From Flavobacteriaceae bacterium (GTDB lineage Bacteria; Bacteroidota; Bacteroidia; Flavobacteriales; Flavobacteriaceae): a DNA stretch of 64,000 nt. The stretch's first letter is position 1. Every line of letters starts with the position of its first letter. The stretch covers positions 41,209-105,208 of the forward strand of contig JAIPBH010000001.1 of assembly GCA_021739635.1 (NCBI GenBank), given 5' to 3'. Positions 44,754 to 53,762 of this stretch are shown here, piece by piece. The notes beneath the pieces were generated by a model that did not search any database, had not been told where the DNA came from, and saw nothing but the letters and a program-made list of their open reading frames with translations. Both the position numbers and the translations under genes were made by a program.

Positions 44754-45556
44754 TACTTAGTTTTAACTTCACAAACACATCTAAATCCGGTATATGTTTC
44801 CTCTCCGAAATTTAAATTATTAAGCGTAAATTCTGAAATATTATCTTTAATAAAGTAGATTTTTTTATATTCCTTTTTAAAAGAAATTTCTAAAGGTTTT
44901 AAGTAAATATTATTTATTGGTTTATTTTTTAACGAAGTATAACCATATAAATCTAAGGCGGTTTGTAATTCTTGTTTAGAAGGTAATCTAAATTTAAAAT
45001 TTAATGGAGCTTTTTTTCTTTCCTCTGGTGTTTTGTAAATAATTGAAGCTAAAATTTTAACCATATCACTTTTCCAATTACAATACATTTCAGCTTGATA
45101 TTTTGTTATGTTTACCATAGGATAATAAATAAATTTAGGATGTCTAAAATAATCATATGTACCCATGCTTCCTACAAAAGTATTTTTCAAAGGAGTCATT
45201 CTTGTGATTAGTGAAGTGTCAACTTTAGTTTTTTCAAGTTTAGATTGTAAATACATTTTTGTTAAACCAAAATTTGGTAAATTTTTAATACTATCACGAG
45301 CTTCAGATGACCAGAAATAACAAATATTTGTATAGAATTCATTATACATGATATTATTAACAAGAGAAACATCCATGAATAAAGAATCATTTAATCTAAT
45401 AGTTCCCGGTATGATTTCCAGTTTTTTGTTTATTTTAGAGATTTTGGGATAATAGAAATTAGATTTTTCTAAAGAAAAGTCTGTATAAAATTCATTAGCT
45501 TGTGAAAAGGTTATAATTGGAAATATTAATATTAAAAGAAAAAATTTATAATACAT
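44750..45556 (-). CDS. Exported SUMF1-fold (FGE-like) protein without the catalytic cysteines
   Basis: The 268-residue protein has a signal peptide (FFLLILIFPIITFSQ). It keeps remnants of the FGE lectin-like fold: MDVSLVNNIMYNEFYTNICY, MVNITKYQAEMYCNWKSDMV, FKFRLPSKQELQTAL, DNISEFT and a final YTGFRCVCEV. It lacks the GGSxxCxxxYC motif, so it cannot be a formylglycine-generating enzyme; compare the intact one at 8482. Non-catalytic members of this fold include the gliding/T9SS lipoproteins GldJ and GldK, but this one is shorter and not lipidated. Role unknown. Confidence 0.75.
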   Translation of the reverse strand: MYYKFFLLILIFPIITFSQANEFYTDFSLEKSNFYYPKISKINKKLEIIPGTIRLNDSLFMDVSLVNNIMYNEFYTNICYFWSSEARDSIKNLPNFGLTKMYLQSKLEKTKVDTSLITRMTPLKNTFVGSMGTYDYFRHPKFIYYPMVNITKYQAEMYCNWKSDMVKILASIIYKTPEERKKAPLNFKFRLPSKQELQTALDLYGYTSLKNKPINNIYLKPLEISFKKEYKKIYFIKDNISEFTLNNLNFGEETYTGFRCVCEVKTKY

Positions 45557-45567
45557 AAATTTAATGT

Positions 45568-46386
45568 TTATAAAATCAAAGCTTTTTGCCTAAACTCATC
45601 TTCTTCGTTACTTGTTATTCCTAAAGCGTCATAAATGTAAGCAAAGGTAGAAAGCAATTCTGGTTTGCCATCAACAATCGCAACATCATGTTCAAAATGA
45701 GCACTTGGTTTATTATCTAAAGTTGTAATGGTCCAGCCATCTCTGTGTTGTTTTATGCGGTGAGTTCCTAAATTTATCATTGGTTCAATAGCCACTACCA
45801 TACCTTCAATAAACATTTTACCTCTTCCACGTTTTCCATAGTTTGGCATTTCTGGGTCTTCATGCATTTTTCTGCCTAAACCATGTCCAACCAATTCTCT
45901 TACCACACCATAACCATGATCTTCGCAATATTTTTGAATAGCATAACCAACATCACCAACGCGATTATTAATCTTAAATTCTCTAATTCCTGCGTATAAA
46001 GATTCTTTGGTAACAAGAAGCAATTTTTCAGTCTCAGGAGCAATTTCTCCTACGGCAAATGTATAAGCATGGTCTCCATAAAAACCATTTTTTAAAGCGC
46101 CACAATCAATAGAAATAATATCACCTTCAATTAATGGCTTATTATTTGGAATACCGTGAACAACCTGAGTATTTGGGCTCATACATAGTGTATTTGGAAA
46201 ATCATAAAGGCCTAAAAATCCTGGAATGGCGCCTTCACTTCGAATAAATTCTTCTGCCATTTTATCAAGTTGCAAAGTAGTAATGCCTGGTTTTATTTCT
46301 TTGGCTAAAATGCCCAAGGTTTTTGAAACTATTAAAGCACTTTCGCGCATTAATTCAATTTCCTCTCTTGTTTTTGTAATAATCAT
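45568..46386 (-). CDS. map: Type I methionine aminopeptidase
   Basis: The 272-residue metalloprotease removes the N-terminal methionine from new proteins. The pita-bread fold ligands are in place: SIDCGALKNGFYGDHAYTFA (two Asp), VGHGLGRKMHEDPEMPNYG (His), VVAIEPMINLG (Glu) and HFEHDVAIVDGKPELLS (His and Glu region). The N-terminal part ITKTREEIELMRESALIVSK is typical. The C-terminus runs about 20 residues past the E. coli enzyme. Downstream lies the SUMF1-like gene after 11 bases, possibly on the same transcript. Confidence 0.97.
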   Translation of the reverse strand: MIITKTREEIELMRESALIVSKTLGILAKEIKPGITTLQLDKMAEEFIRSEGAIPGFLGLYDFPNTLCMSPNTQVVHGIPNNKPLIEGDIISIDCGALKNGFYGDHAYTFAVGEIAPETEKLLLVTKESLYAGIREFKINNRVGDVGYAIQKYCEDHGYGVVRELVGHGLGRKMHEDPEMPNYGKRGRGKMFIEGMVVAIEPMINLGTHRIKQHRDGWTITTLDNKPSAHFEHDVAIVDGKPELLSTFAYIYDALGITSNEEDEFRQKALIL

Positions 46387-46507
46387 GCTTTTAAAATATT
46401 GGCAAAGATACTCAAAATTAATTTTTTATTGTTTTTATAGTATTATGACTTTAGACAGTTTTTAGAATTTCTTTTATTTTTAATTTCGCTTCATAAAACT
46501 AATAGTG

Positions 46508-47773
46508 ATGTATAAAACTGTAAAAGCAGAAGAAGCTGTAAAAGTTATTAAATCTAATGATAGAGTTTATATTCAGGCAGCTGCAGCGGCACCTCAAATT
46601 TTAATGAATGCCATGACTCAGCGACATGAAGAATTAAGAAATGTTGAGGTATGTCATTTACATGTTGAAGGAGAAACACGTTATGCAAATCCTGAATTGA
46701 GAGATAGTTTTCATGTTAATTCTTTTTTTGTTGGTCATAATGTTCGGCATACTTTGGCTGCAGGAAATGGATCTTATACGCCTGTATTTTTAAGTGAATT
46801 GCCCTTATTGTTCAAAAGAAATATTTTACCGCTTGATGTGGCTTTAATTCATGTTTCAGTTCCAGATAAGCATGGATATTGTTCTTTAGGAGTTTCGATT
46901 GAAGCTACTTTAGCGGCTATTGAAAATGCAAAAATCGTGATTGCACAAGTCAATCCGCAAATGCCAAGAACACATGGAGATGGCATTATTCATGTTACTG
47001 AAATAGATTTATTTGTTGAGTGTGATATGCCAATTCCAAATCGTGAAATGCCTGTTTCAACTGAAATTGAAAACAAAATAGGGGATTATGTTGCCAGTTT
47101 AATTGAAGATAGGAGCACGCTTCAAATGGGTGTTGGCGTGATTCCTAATGCGGTATTATCTCGTCTTACAAATCATAAAGATTTAGGCTTGCATACAGAA
47201 ATGTTTTCTGATGGTGTAATTGATCTTATTTTGAAAGATGTTATTAATGGTAATTATAAAAAAGTGAATCCAGGACGCGCATTAGCTACATTTTTAATGG
47301 GTTCAAAACGTTTATATGATTATGTAGATGATAACCCATTTATTGAATTAAGGGCTTCTGATTATGTGAATGACATATCAATAATTAAACAAAACCCAAG
47401 AATGGTAGCTATAAATTCTGCCATTGAAGTAGATTTAACTGGTCAGGTTTGTGCAGATTCTATGGGTTCGAAAATATATTCAGGCGTTGGCGGTCAAATG
47501 GATTTTATTAGAGGAGCTTCATTAAGTGAAGGAGGAAAAGCTATTATAGCATTGCCGTCTATTACCAAAACTGGAATTAGTAGAATTGTACCTTCGTTAA
47601 AATCTGGTGCTGGAATTGTTACTACACGGGCCCATGTGCATTATATTATTACTGAATATGGTATAGCAAATTTATATGGAAAAACTATAAAAGACAGAGT
47701 GAAGGCTTTAGTAAATATTGCGCATCCTGACCATAGAGAAAGCATAGAAAGAGCTTATTATGAACTGATTTGA
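46508..47773 (+). CDS. Acetyl-CoA hydrolase/transferase family protein (4-hydroxybutyrate CoA-transferase-like)
   Basis: I start at the ATG at 46508; a GTG directly before it is in frame but unlikely. The 421-residue protein is a family I-like CoA-transferase: DRVYIQAAAAAPQILMNAMT, ELRNVEVCHLHVEGETRYA, IHVSVPDKHGYCSLGVSIEA, GVGVIPNAVLSRL and HTEMFSDGVIDLI, where the Glu of TEMFSDG matches the catalytic glutamate that forms the CoA thioester. GGQMDFIRGASLSEGGKAI and TEYGIANLYGKTIKDRVKAL are also family hallmarks. It moves CoA between acetyl-CoA and a short organic acid, or hydrolyses acyl-CoA. Single gene, convergent with the HAD gene. Confidence 0.92.
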   Translation: MYKTVKAEEAVKVIKSNDRVYIQAAAAAPQILMNAMTQRHEELRNVEVCHLHVEGETRYANPELRDSFHVNSFFVGHNVRHTLAAGNGSYTPVFLSELPLLFKRNILPLDVALIHVSVPDKHGYCSLGVSIEATLAAIENAKIVIAQVNPQMPRTHGDGIIHVTEIDLFVECDMPIPNREMPVSTEIENKIGDYVASLIEDRSTLQMGVGVIPNAVLSRLTNHKDLGLHTEMFSDGVIDLILKDVINGNYKKVNPGRALATFLMGSKRLYDYVDDNPFIELRASDYVNDISIIKQNPRMVAINSAIEVDLTGQVCADSMGSKIYSGVGGQMDFIRGASLSEGGKAIIALPSITKTGISRIVPSLKSGAGIVTTRAHVHYIITEYGIANLYGKTIKDRVKALVNIAHPDHRESIERAYYELI

Positions 47774-47784
47774 TAGTTAATTTT

Positions 47785-48195
47785 CTATTTAAAAAAGTCA
47801 AAAAACCCTTTCTTCTTGTTTTCAGTTGAAAGGTTTTCTGTTGAACCAATTAGCATTTGATAAATTTCTCCCCAACCTATAAAACCTCCAATATTTCTAT
47901 CATCAATAAATAAATCAGCATGAATTTTTCTACTCATGTTTGGGTCATATTGTTCTTCAGGAAAGCTACTGTTTACTGCATAAAAAAAGACACCGTTATT
48001 CTCACAAAATTTAACAGCATCTTCTAATTTTTCACCACTTCTATAGGTCCATAAAATTAGTCTATGTCCGTTTTGTTGTAGTTTTTTTAAAGTTTCAAAA
48101 GCAAATATTATGGGTTTTCCAATACTTGGATAAGCATCTTCAACTATGGTTCCATCAAAATCAACAGCAATTATAAGCTTATCGTTTAAATTCAT
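47785..48195 (-). CDS. Small HAD-superfamily phosphatase
   Basis: The 136-residue protein has the HAD motif I DFDGT with Asp12 as nucleophile and Asp14 as acid/base, motif II in LILWTYRSGE, a lysine in SRKIHADLFIDDRN (motifs III and IV together). It has no cap domain, like the small BT0820-type proteins of Bacteroidota, so it may dephosphorylate a large substrate such as a protein or nucleic acid end. The C-terminal ~20 residues are lysine-rich (TENKKKGFFDFFK). It is 54 bases downstream of gpmI in reverse orientation order: gpmI lies further right on the same strand and ends at 48250 in the spacer side. Confidence 0.85.
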   Translation of the reverse strand: MNLNDKLIIAVDFDGTIVEDAYPSIGKPIIFAFETLKKLQQNGHRLILWTYRSGEKLEDAVKFCENNGVFFYAVNSSFPEEQYDPNMSRKIHADLFIDDRNIGGFIGWGEIYQMLIGSTENLSTENKKKGFFDFFK

Positions 48196-48249
48196 TGTAC
48201 ATTTACATTTGGATGATGTAAATGTACAATAATTTTTTTTTGATGCATT

Positions 48250-49767
48250 TTAAATTAAAGAATGTCTGGTCATTGTTTTAGGTTGTTCAATTCCCATAAG
48301 TTTAAGTATGGTTGGTGCAATATCACCTAAAACACCATCTTCAACATGCTTCAATTCTTTATCAATTAAAATTACGGGTACTGGGTTTGTTGTATGAGCC
48401 GTGTTTGGCGAACCATCAGGGTTTATCATGGTTTCACAGTTTCCGTGGTCAGCAATTAAAATGGTAGTATAATCATTTTCAAGAGCTGTCGTCACAACAT
48501 CTTTTACACAAATATCAACGGCTTCACAGGCTTTTATAGCGGCAGCCATAACTCCAGTATGTCCAACCATATCACCATTTGCAAAATTAAGGCATACAAA
48601 AGCAACATTTCCTTTTTTTAATTCAGGAATTAGAGCATCTCGTAATTCATAAGCACTCATCTCAGGTTTTAAATCATAAGTAGCCACTTTTGGTGAGTTT
48701 CTTAAAATACGAGTTTCTCCTTTAAAAGGAGTTTCTTGACCACCAGAGAAGAAAAATGTTACGTGTGGGTATTTTTCAGTTTCAGCGATTCTTATTTGTT
48801 TTTTATGATGTTTTTCTAATACTTCACCTAAAGTTTCTGTTAAGTTATCTTTATTGAAAACGACATTTACATTTTTAAAATTCTCATCATAATTGGTAAG
48901 CGTTACATAATATAAATTCATTTTATGCATGTTTTGCTCATGAAAATCTTTTTGTGATAATGCTTCTGTTAATTCTCTACCGCGATCTGTTCTGAAGTTA
49001 AAAAATATAACAACATCGCCATCTTTAATTTTTGCAACCGGTTCGTTGTTTTTATCAACCATGATAATTGGTTTGATAAACTCATCAGTGATATCATTTT
49101 TGTAATTTAATTCAATAGAATTTGTCACATTTGTTGAGAAATCACCAATACCATTCACCATGGCATCATAAGCTAGTTTTACTCGTTCCCATCGTTTATC
49201 TCTATCCATGGCATAATAACGACCCGTAACAGTTGCTAGATTACTGTTTGTTTTTTCTAACTGCTCTTCTAATTCGGTTAAAAAACCATGCCCAGATTTT
49301 GGATCTACATCTCTTCCATCGGTAAACGCATGAACATAGGTTTTTGTTAAGCCAAAATTGTTTGCAGCTTCTAATAGACCAAACAAATGCGTAATATGTG
49401 AGTGTACACCACCATCGCTTAAAAGCCCAAGAAAATGAACATCTTTATTGTTTTCTTTGGCATATTTAAAAGCATCAACTAATACTTTTTCATCATTTAA
49501 TGTTTTATTTTTTACGGCAAGATTTACTTTAACCAAATCTTGATACACAATTCTTCCTGCACCAAGATTCATGTGTCCTACTTCACTATTTCCCATTTGT
49601 CCTTCTGGTAAACCAACATGTAATCCATCTGTTCTTAACGACGCATTTGGATATTTTGTATAAAGAGAATCTATAAAAGGTGTGTTTGCATTATCAATTG
49701 CTGATACTTTTGGGTCAGGTGATTTTCCCCAACCATCAAGAATCATTAAGATGACTTTTTTATTCAT
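48250..49767 (-). CDS. gpmI: 2,3-bisphosphoglycerate-independent phosphoglycerate mutase
   Basis: The 505-residue dimanganese enzyme converts 3- to 2-phosphoglycerate in glycolysis and gluconeogenesis. It belongs to the alkaline phosphatase superfamily: VILMILDGWGKSPDP (metal), PEGQMGNSEVGHMNLGAG with Ser61 as the phosphorylated residue, HVHAFTDGRDVDPKSG, ATVTGRYYAMDRDKRWERV, NFRTDRGRELTEAL, LNFANGDMVGHTGVMAAA and LIADHGNCETM. Length and motifs are normal. It is upstream of the HAD gene on the same strand, with a 54-base spacer. Confidence 0.98.
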   Translation of the reverse strand: MNKKVILMILDGWGKSPDPKVSAIDNANTPFIDSLYTKYPNASLRTDGLHVGLPEGQMGNSEVGHMNLGAGRIVYQDLVKVNLAVKNKTLNDEKVLVDAFKYAKENNKDVHFLGLLSDGGVHSHITHLFGLLEAANNFGLTKTYVHAFTDGRDVDPKSGHGFLTELEEQLEKTNSNLATVTGRYYAMDRDKRWERVKLAYDAMVNGIGDFSTNVTNSIELNYKNDITDEFIKPIIMVDKNNEPVAKIKDGDVVIFFNFRTDRGRELTEALSQKDFHEQNMHKMNLYYVTLTNYDENFKNVNVVFNKDNLTETLGEVLEKHHKKQIRIAETEKYPHVTFFFSGGQETPFKGETRILRNSPKVATYDLKPEMSAYELRDALIPELKKGNVAFVCLNFANGDMVGHTGVMAAAIKACEAVDICVKDVVTTALENDYTTILIADHGNCETMINPDGSPNTAHTTNPVPVILIDKELKHVEDGVLGDIAPTILKLMGIEQPKTMTRHSLI

Positions 49768-50015
49768 TTTTAATGTGATTTTATATACATCAAAGATAAA
49801 GAAGTTTATTAAGAAAATGTAAAAAATAGCTTTCCGAATTGCTTATTTATTAAGACTTTTTTTAATAAAATATTAGTTAAAAAAGCCCATTGTTTGAAGA
49901 AAGTAAAATGTTAAATATATGTTATTATCTAAATTTTTGTGTAACACATTTATAAAGTCATCGTCTTTTTAATACATCAAGAAACGAATCAGTAATCAAA
50001 TTAAAATCTTTCATC

Positions 50016-50396
50016 ATGAAAAAAACAATCATTATTTCAACCATTGCGTTATGCTTTTCTGTTTTAACTGTTAGTGCTAAACCTGTAAGTCTTGTAGATT
50101 TTACTACCATTTCTACATTTAAAGTGAGTCCGTTTTGTGCATCTATTGCAAAAGGTGATTTTGAAACTGTAAAGAAACTTATAGACTTAGGTGCAGATAT
50201 TCATGAAAAATCTAATGGAATGACTCCAGTTATGTATGCCGCCAGATATAACAGAACTGACATTTTACAGTTTTTAATTTCAAAAGGAGTTAACCTAAAA
50301 GAAAAATCTGAACAAGGTTTAACAGCATTAAAATATGCAGAATTATCTAACGCTCAAGAATCTGTTGCGATTATAAAAGAAGCGTTGAATAAATAA
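50016..50396 (+). CDS. Exported ankyrin-repeat protein
   Basis: The 126-residue protein has a signal peptide (MKKTIIISTIALCFSVLTVSA) and about two and a half ankyrin repeats: FCASIAKGDFETVKKLIDLGA DIHEKS, MTPVMYAARYNRTDILQFLI and SEQGLTALKYAELSNAQESV. Ankyrin repeats bind proteins; the periplasmic location suggests a stress or inhibitor-type partner, but none is identifiable here. Monocistronic, with its own terminator. Confidence 0.88.
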   Translation: MKKTIIISTIALCFSVLTVSAKPVSLVDFTTISTFKVSPFCASIAKGDFETVKKLIDLGADIHEKSNGMTPVMYAARYNRTDILQFLISKGVNLKEKSEQGLTALKYAELSNAQESVAIIKEALNK

Positions 50397-50440
50397 TTAG
50401 TTTATTTTAAATTTATTTGAATTAGTCACTCGAATAAAGA

Positions 50441-50466
50441 AAAAGTCTTGTAATTGCAAGGCTTTT
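50441..50466 (+). terminator. Intrinsic terminator of the ankyrin gene
   Basis: AAAAGTCTTG (50441-50450) pairs with CAAGGCTTTT (50457-50466), one G-U pair, followed by TT. It lies 45 bases after the stop. Confidence 0.85.
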
Positions 50467-50505
50467 TTAGTTTTATGCTTTTTTGTATTTTCCAATAGCT
50501 TTTTC

Positions 50506-50537
50506 TTGCAAATGAATAAATAGTTTATTTATATTTG
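50506..50537 (+). promoter_or_regulatory. Promoter of tRNA-Gly
   Basis: TTG at 50506-50508 and TATATTTG at 50530-50537 are 21 bases apart, fitting the Bacteroidota TTG-N19-21-TAnnTTTG consensus. The mature tRNA starts 11 bases further on. This is the clearest full promoter in the window. Confidence 0.7.
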
Positions 50538-50547
50538 CGGTGTAATT

Positions 50548-50620
50548 GCGGGAGTAGCTCAGTTGGTAGAGCGTCAGCCTTCCAAGCTGAATGTCGCCGG
50601 TTCGAACCCGGTCTCCCGCT
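50548..50620 (+). tRNA. tRNA-Gly(TCC)
   Basis: 73 bases fold as a complete cloverleaf: acceptor GCGGGAG / CTCCCGC plus discriminator T, D arm with AGTTGGTAGAGC, anticodon stem CAGCC / GCTG-side with loop containing TCC, and T arm CCGGTTCGAACCCGG. Anticodon TCC reads GGA and GGG glycine codons. CCA is not encoded, as is usual in this phylum. Confidence 0.97.
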
Positions 50621-50624
50621 CAAA

Positions 50625-50652
50625 AAAAGTCTCATTATTTAATGAGACTTTT
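50625..50652 (+). terminator. Terminator after tRNA-Gly
   Basis: AAAAGTCTCATT (50625-50636) and AATGAGACTTTT (50641-50652) form a perfect 12-bp stem with loop ATTT, followed by T. It also ends the minus-strand peptidase gene, whose stop is inside its edge region. Confidence 0.9.
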
Positions 50653-51360
50653 TTATTTTAGGGTATTAAGTTCTGTATTAGGTGCTACTTCATAAGGCAC
50701 TTTTTCATGTTCAAAAATACGAGCCGTTAAAACACCTTTTAAAAGAATTGATTGGTTTTTAACCAACAACCAAGATCCTTCTCTTAATCCAATAACTGGT
50801 TGTGTATTAAAACTATGAAACTCTTTAATACGAGTTTCTCTAGTTTCTCCCATATGTTTTAAAGTAGTATCTGAATCTATATAATGCGGATTTAAATTAA
50901 ATGGCACCAATCCTAAAGCATTAAAATTTGGTGGATATACAATAGGCATATCATTAGTGTTTTTAATAGTAAGTCCACAAATATTACTTCCAGCGCTTGT
51001 TCCTAAATATGGAGTTCCTTTAGTTACAGTTTCTTTTAAAACAACTATGAGGTTTTGTTTATATAGTTCATTTAATAATACAAAGGTGTTTCCACCACCA
51101 ACAAAAATACCTTCAGCTTTTTCAATAGCTTTACTAGGGTTTTTAAAAGTATGTAAGCCAACAACAGTCTTATTTATTTTAGAAAAAGCATGTTTAACTT
51201 TGTTGGTATAATCATCATGTGAAATACCGCTAGGTCTTGCATATGGAATAAAGAGAATGGTATTAACATCCTTAAAAAAAATGGATAGTTCATCTAAAAT
51301 ATATTCCAAATAATCACTTCCATAAAGAGTAGATGTACTAGCAATAAAAATGTTTTTCAT
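50653..51360 (-). CDS. Peptidase E-like protein (S51 / class I GATase fold)
   Basis: The 235-residue protein has the alpha/beta fold of dipeptidase E: TILFIPYARPSGISHDDYT, EGIFVGGGNTFVLLNELYK, then the nucleophile elbow PYLGTSAGSNICGL, LGLVPFNLNPHYID and REGSWLLVKN. The serine of GTSAGSN is the catalytic nucleophile and the His of NPHY is near the expected histidine. Enzymes of this family cut dipeptides that start with Asp. It is a monocistronic gene convergent with the tRNA. Confidence 0.93.
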   Translation of the reverse strand: MKNIFIASTSTLYGSDYLEYILDELSIFFKDVNTILFIPYARPSGISHDDYTNKVKHAFSKINKTVVGLHTFKNPSKAIEKAEGIFVGGGNTFVLLNELYKQNLIVVLKETVTKGTPYLGTSAGSNICGLTIKNTNDMPIVYPPNFNALGLVPFNLNPHYIDSDTTLKHMGETRETRIKEFHSFNTQPVIGLREGSWLLVKNQSILLKGVLTARIFEHEKVPYEVAPNTELNTLK

Positions 51361-51476
51361 AGATTATTTTGTTTTTTGTAAATGTAATTAATTGAAAGGT
51401 TTAACAAAATTTTATACACTTGTTTCATTTTATTTAAGAATTGATATACGTTCTTTATGTTTTTAATGCAAGACGT

Positions 51477-52292
51477 GTGAAGAAACTTTTACTGTTTTTA
51501 TTTTTGAATGGTTCTTTGACTGTTATTTGGAGTCAAAACAATGAACGTATTGAAATTAATGGTGTTATTCTTTCAGAAAATCAAGATGTTGAAGGTGTTA
51601 CTGTTTTTAATACATCTTCAAACAAAGGAACTATAACAAATAACAAAGGTGAATTTAATATTGAAGTAGCATTAAATGATCGTATTGAGGTTTCTGCATT
51701 ACAATTCAAACCTACTTTAATTATAGTTGATGAAACTGCAATTCAAGCAAAACACCTAAAAATTTATTTGGTAGAGCAAATTAATCAACTCGATGCTGTT
51801 TTACTTAACTCTGGACTCATTGGCAATTTAAAATTAGACATTGATAATGTTAAAATGATAGATCCTATTAAATTAAATATGGGAAATATGAATATGGCTT
51901 TTGAATATAATGATGACAAAGCATTTGATAATTCTGTAATTTCTAACAATTTAATTTCGGTTATGAATAAAGGACAGTTTTATAATGGTATTAATTTTGT
52001 TCAAATTGCAGGTGGAATTTTTGAATTATTTGTAAAACCAAAAGCTAAAAAATCTAGAGCGAATAACATTCCATTAAGTAATACGGCAACACAAATAACA
52101 AGTGTTTTTTCTCAATCATATATTGCTGAAACCTTTAAAATTCCTGAAGAAAAAGTTCCTGATTTTATAGGTTTTTTAGAGTCTAAAAACATCAATTCAG
52201 AATTACTTAAAGAAACTAATAAATTACAACTTATAGACTATTTAATGAAACAAAGTAGCTTGTTTTTAGAATTGAATGATATCAAAAATTAA
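51477..52292 (+). CDS. Exported protein with carboxypeptidase-like regulatory (CarboxypepD_reg-like) domain, paralogue 1
   Basis: The frame opens with TTG at 51441, but the GTG at 51477 gives a clean signal peptide (VKKLLLFLFLNGSLTVIWSQ), so I use it (271 residues). The N-terminal domain (about 25-105) reads IEINGVILSENQDVEGVTVF, TITNNKGEFNIEVALNDRIE and YLVEQINQLDAVLL, the beta-sandwich module known from the N-terminus of TonB-dependent transporters. The C-terminal part is helical (FKIPEEKVPDFIGFLESKN). No barrel or peptidase domain follows. The next gene, which overlaps by 17 bases, is its paralogue. Confidence 0.8.
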   Translation: MKKLLLFLFLNGSLTVIWSQNNERIEINGVILSENQDVEGVTVFNTSSNKGTITNNKGEFNIEVALNDRIEVSALQFKPTLIIVDETAIQAKHLKIYLVEQINQLDAVLLNSGLIGNLKLDIDNVKMIDPIKLNMGNMNMAFEYNDDKAFDNSVISNNLISVMNKGQFYNGINFVQIAGGIFELFVKPKAKKSRANNIPLSNTATQITSVFSQSYIAETFKIPEEKVPDFIGFLESKNINSELLKETNKLQLIDYLMKQSSLFLELNDIKN

Positions 52293-53079
52293 ATTTTTCA
52301 TTTTTATAGCATTCGTTAGTGCTACAAATTTGTTGGTCTCTCAAACTATTCAAATTGAAGGGCATATTCAAAGTAAAGTAGATATTGAAAATATTCATGT
52401 TATCAATAAAACAGCAAATTTATTTACCGTAACAGATAAGTTTGGAGGTTTTAAAATTCATGTTAAAATAATGGATACTTTAATGTTCACATCAGTTCAG
52501 CATAAAACAAAAATCATACAAATTGATGAAAGCATTCTAATTAATAAAACGCTCAATGTTTTTTTAGAAGAACAAATAAATGAATTAGATGAGGTTACAG
52601 TTGGAAAAGTTTTAACAGGAAATTTACTGTTAGACATAAATAATATAAAAGGTGAGCCACCAATAAATTTTTTTGATGTTGGTATTCCAGGCTATACAGG
52701 CAGGCCAGCAACACAAAGTGAAAGGCGTTTAAGCGAAGCAGGAGAGTTTAAGCCCAAAATGCTTTTGGGACTTTTAGGAGGAGGTTTGCCATTAAATCCT
52801 ATATTAAACGGAATTTCAGGAAGAACAAAAATGCTAAAACAACGCGTTGAAATTGAAGAAAAAGAAGCACTCATGTATAGTATTAAAGCTCGTTTATCAA
52901 AAGATTTTTTAATGTCAAACCCTTTAGAAGAAGACTTCGTAATGGATTTTTTTTATTTCTGTGCAGACGATGAAAATTTTATAAAACATTGTAAAAACCA
53001 AACAGATTTTAAAATATTGATTTTTTTAAGAATGAAATACAGGCAATACTTAGAAAATATCAAAGAAAAAAAAGACTGA
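52276..53079 (+). CDS. Exported protein with carboxypeptidase-like regulatory domain, paralogue 2
   Basis: The 267-residue protein has a signal peptide (KFFIFIAFVSATNLLVSQ) and the same layout as the gene before it: IEGHIQSKVDIENIHVINK, TVTDKFGGFKIHVKIMDTLM and FLEEQINELDEVTVGKVLTG, then a helical C-terminal domain (MDFFYFCADDENFIKHCKNQ). Shared LLDINNIK/LKLDIDNVK and EEQINELD/VEQINQLD segments show a tandem duplication with strong divergence. It starts 17 bases inside the previous gene. Both proteins end without a sorting tail or barrel; role unknown. Confidence 0.8.
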   Translation: MISKIKFFIFIAFVSATNLLVSQTIQIEGHIQSKVDIENIHVINKTANLFTVTDKFGGFKIHVKIMDTLMFTSVQHKTKIIQIDESILINKTLNVFLEEQINELDEVTVGKVLTGNLLLDINNIKGEPPINFFDVGIPGYTGRPATQSERRLSEAGEFKPKMLLGLLGGGLPLNPILNGISGRTKMLKQRVEIEEKEALMYSIKARLSKDFLMSNPLEEDFVMDFFYFCADDENFIKHCKNQTDFKILIFLRMKYRQYLENIKEKKD

Positions 53080-53149
53080 TTTGTTTTGGAATACTTTTTG
53101 AACCACTAAAATAAATTACTTTTATCATCAAATTTGCAATACAATTAAA

Positions 53150-53653
53150 ATGAAATTAAATAAGATATTACTGTTATTAGGCCTCATTCCTATATTTGCT
53201 TTTACGGCATTTCATAAATATTACATAAGCGTTACCCAAATAGATTACATTCAAGAAAAACAATCCGTTCAAATAACCACTCGAATATTTATAGATGATT
53301 TTGAAAAAGTGTTGCGTGAGCGATATAATGAGACAATTGTTTTAGCAGATAAAAATGAACCAACAGAAGTTAATGCATACATTGAAAAATATTTAAAAAG
53401 TAAGATAAAAGTTAAAATTAATGACAAAGACATGAATCTTGTTTTTGTTGGTAAGGAATATGATATGGATTTAGTACAATGTTACCTTGAAATTGAGCAG
53501 GTTAAAAACATAAATTCTATTGAAATATCAAACCAAGTGCTGTTTGATGTGTTTGATGAACAACAAAACATGGTTAAGACAAAAATTAACAATAAACAGA
53601 AAAGCTTTTTATTAAATCAAAATAATAAAAATGCAGTGTTAAATTTTAATTAA
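53150..53653 (+). CDS. DUF6702-like exported protein
   Basis: The 167-residue protein has a signal or anchor segment (ILLLLGLIPIFAFTAFHKYY). It shows HKYYISVTQIDYIQEKQSVQ, ITTRIFIDDFEKVLRERYNE and YLKSKIKVKINDKDMNLVFV, a pattern I associate with DUF6702, a Bacteroidota family often encoded next to M1 peptidases. It looks like a beta-rich periplasmic domain without catalytic residues. The M1 peptidase gene begins 109 bases downstream on the same strand, fitting that association. Confidence 0.8.
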   Translation: MKLNKILLLLGLIPIFAFTAFHKYYISVTQIDYIQEKQSVQITTRIFIDDFEKVLRERYNETIVLADKNEPTEVNAYIEKYLKSKIKVKINDKDMNLVFVGKEYDMDLVQCYLEIEQVKNINSIEISNQVLFDVFDEQQNMVKTKINNKQKSFLLNQNNKNAVLNFN

Positions 53654-53762
53654 AAACTAAAATAAACATATTAATTTATTATTTTCGAGCACCTTTTTGT
53701 ATAAATGATTAAAAAATTGTTTACAAAAAGGTTAAATAGCTACATTTAATTTAAAGTTTATA

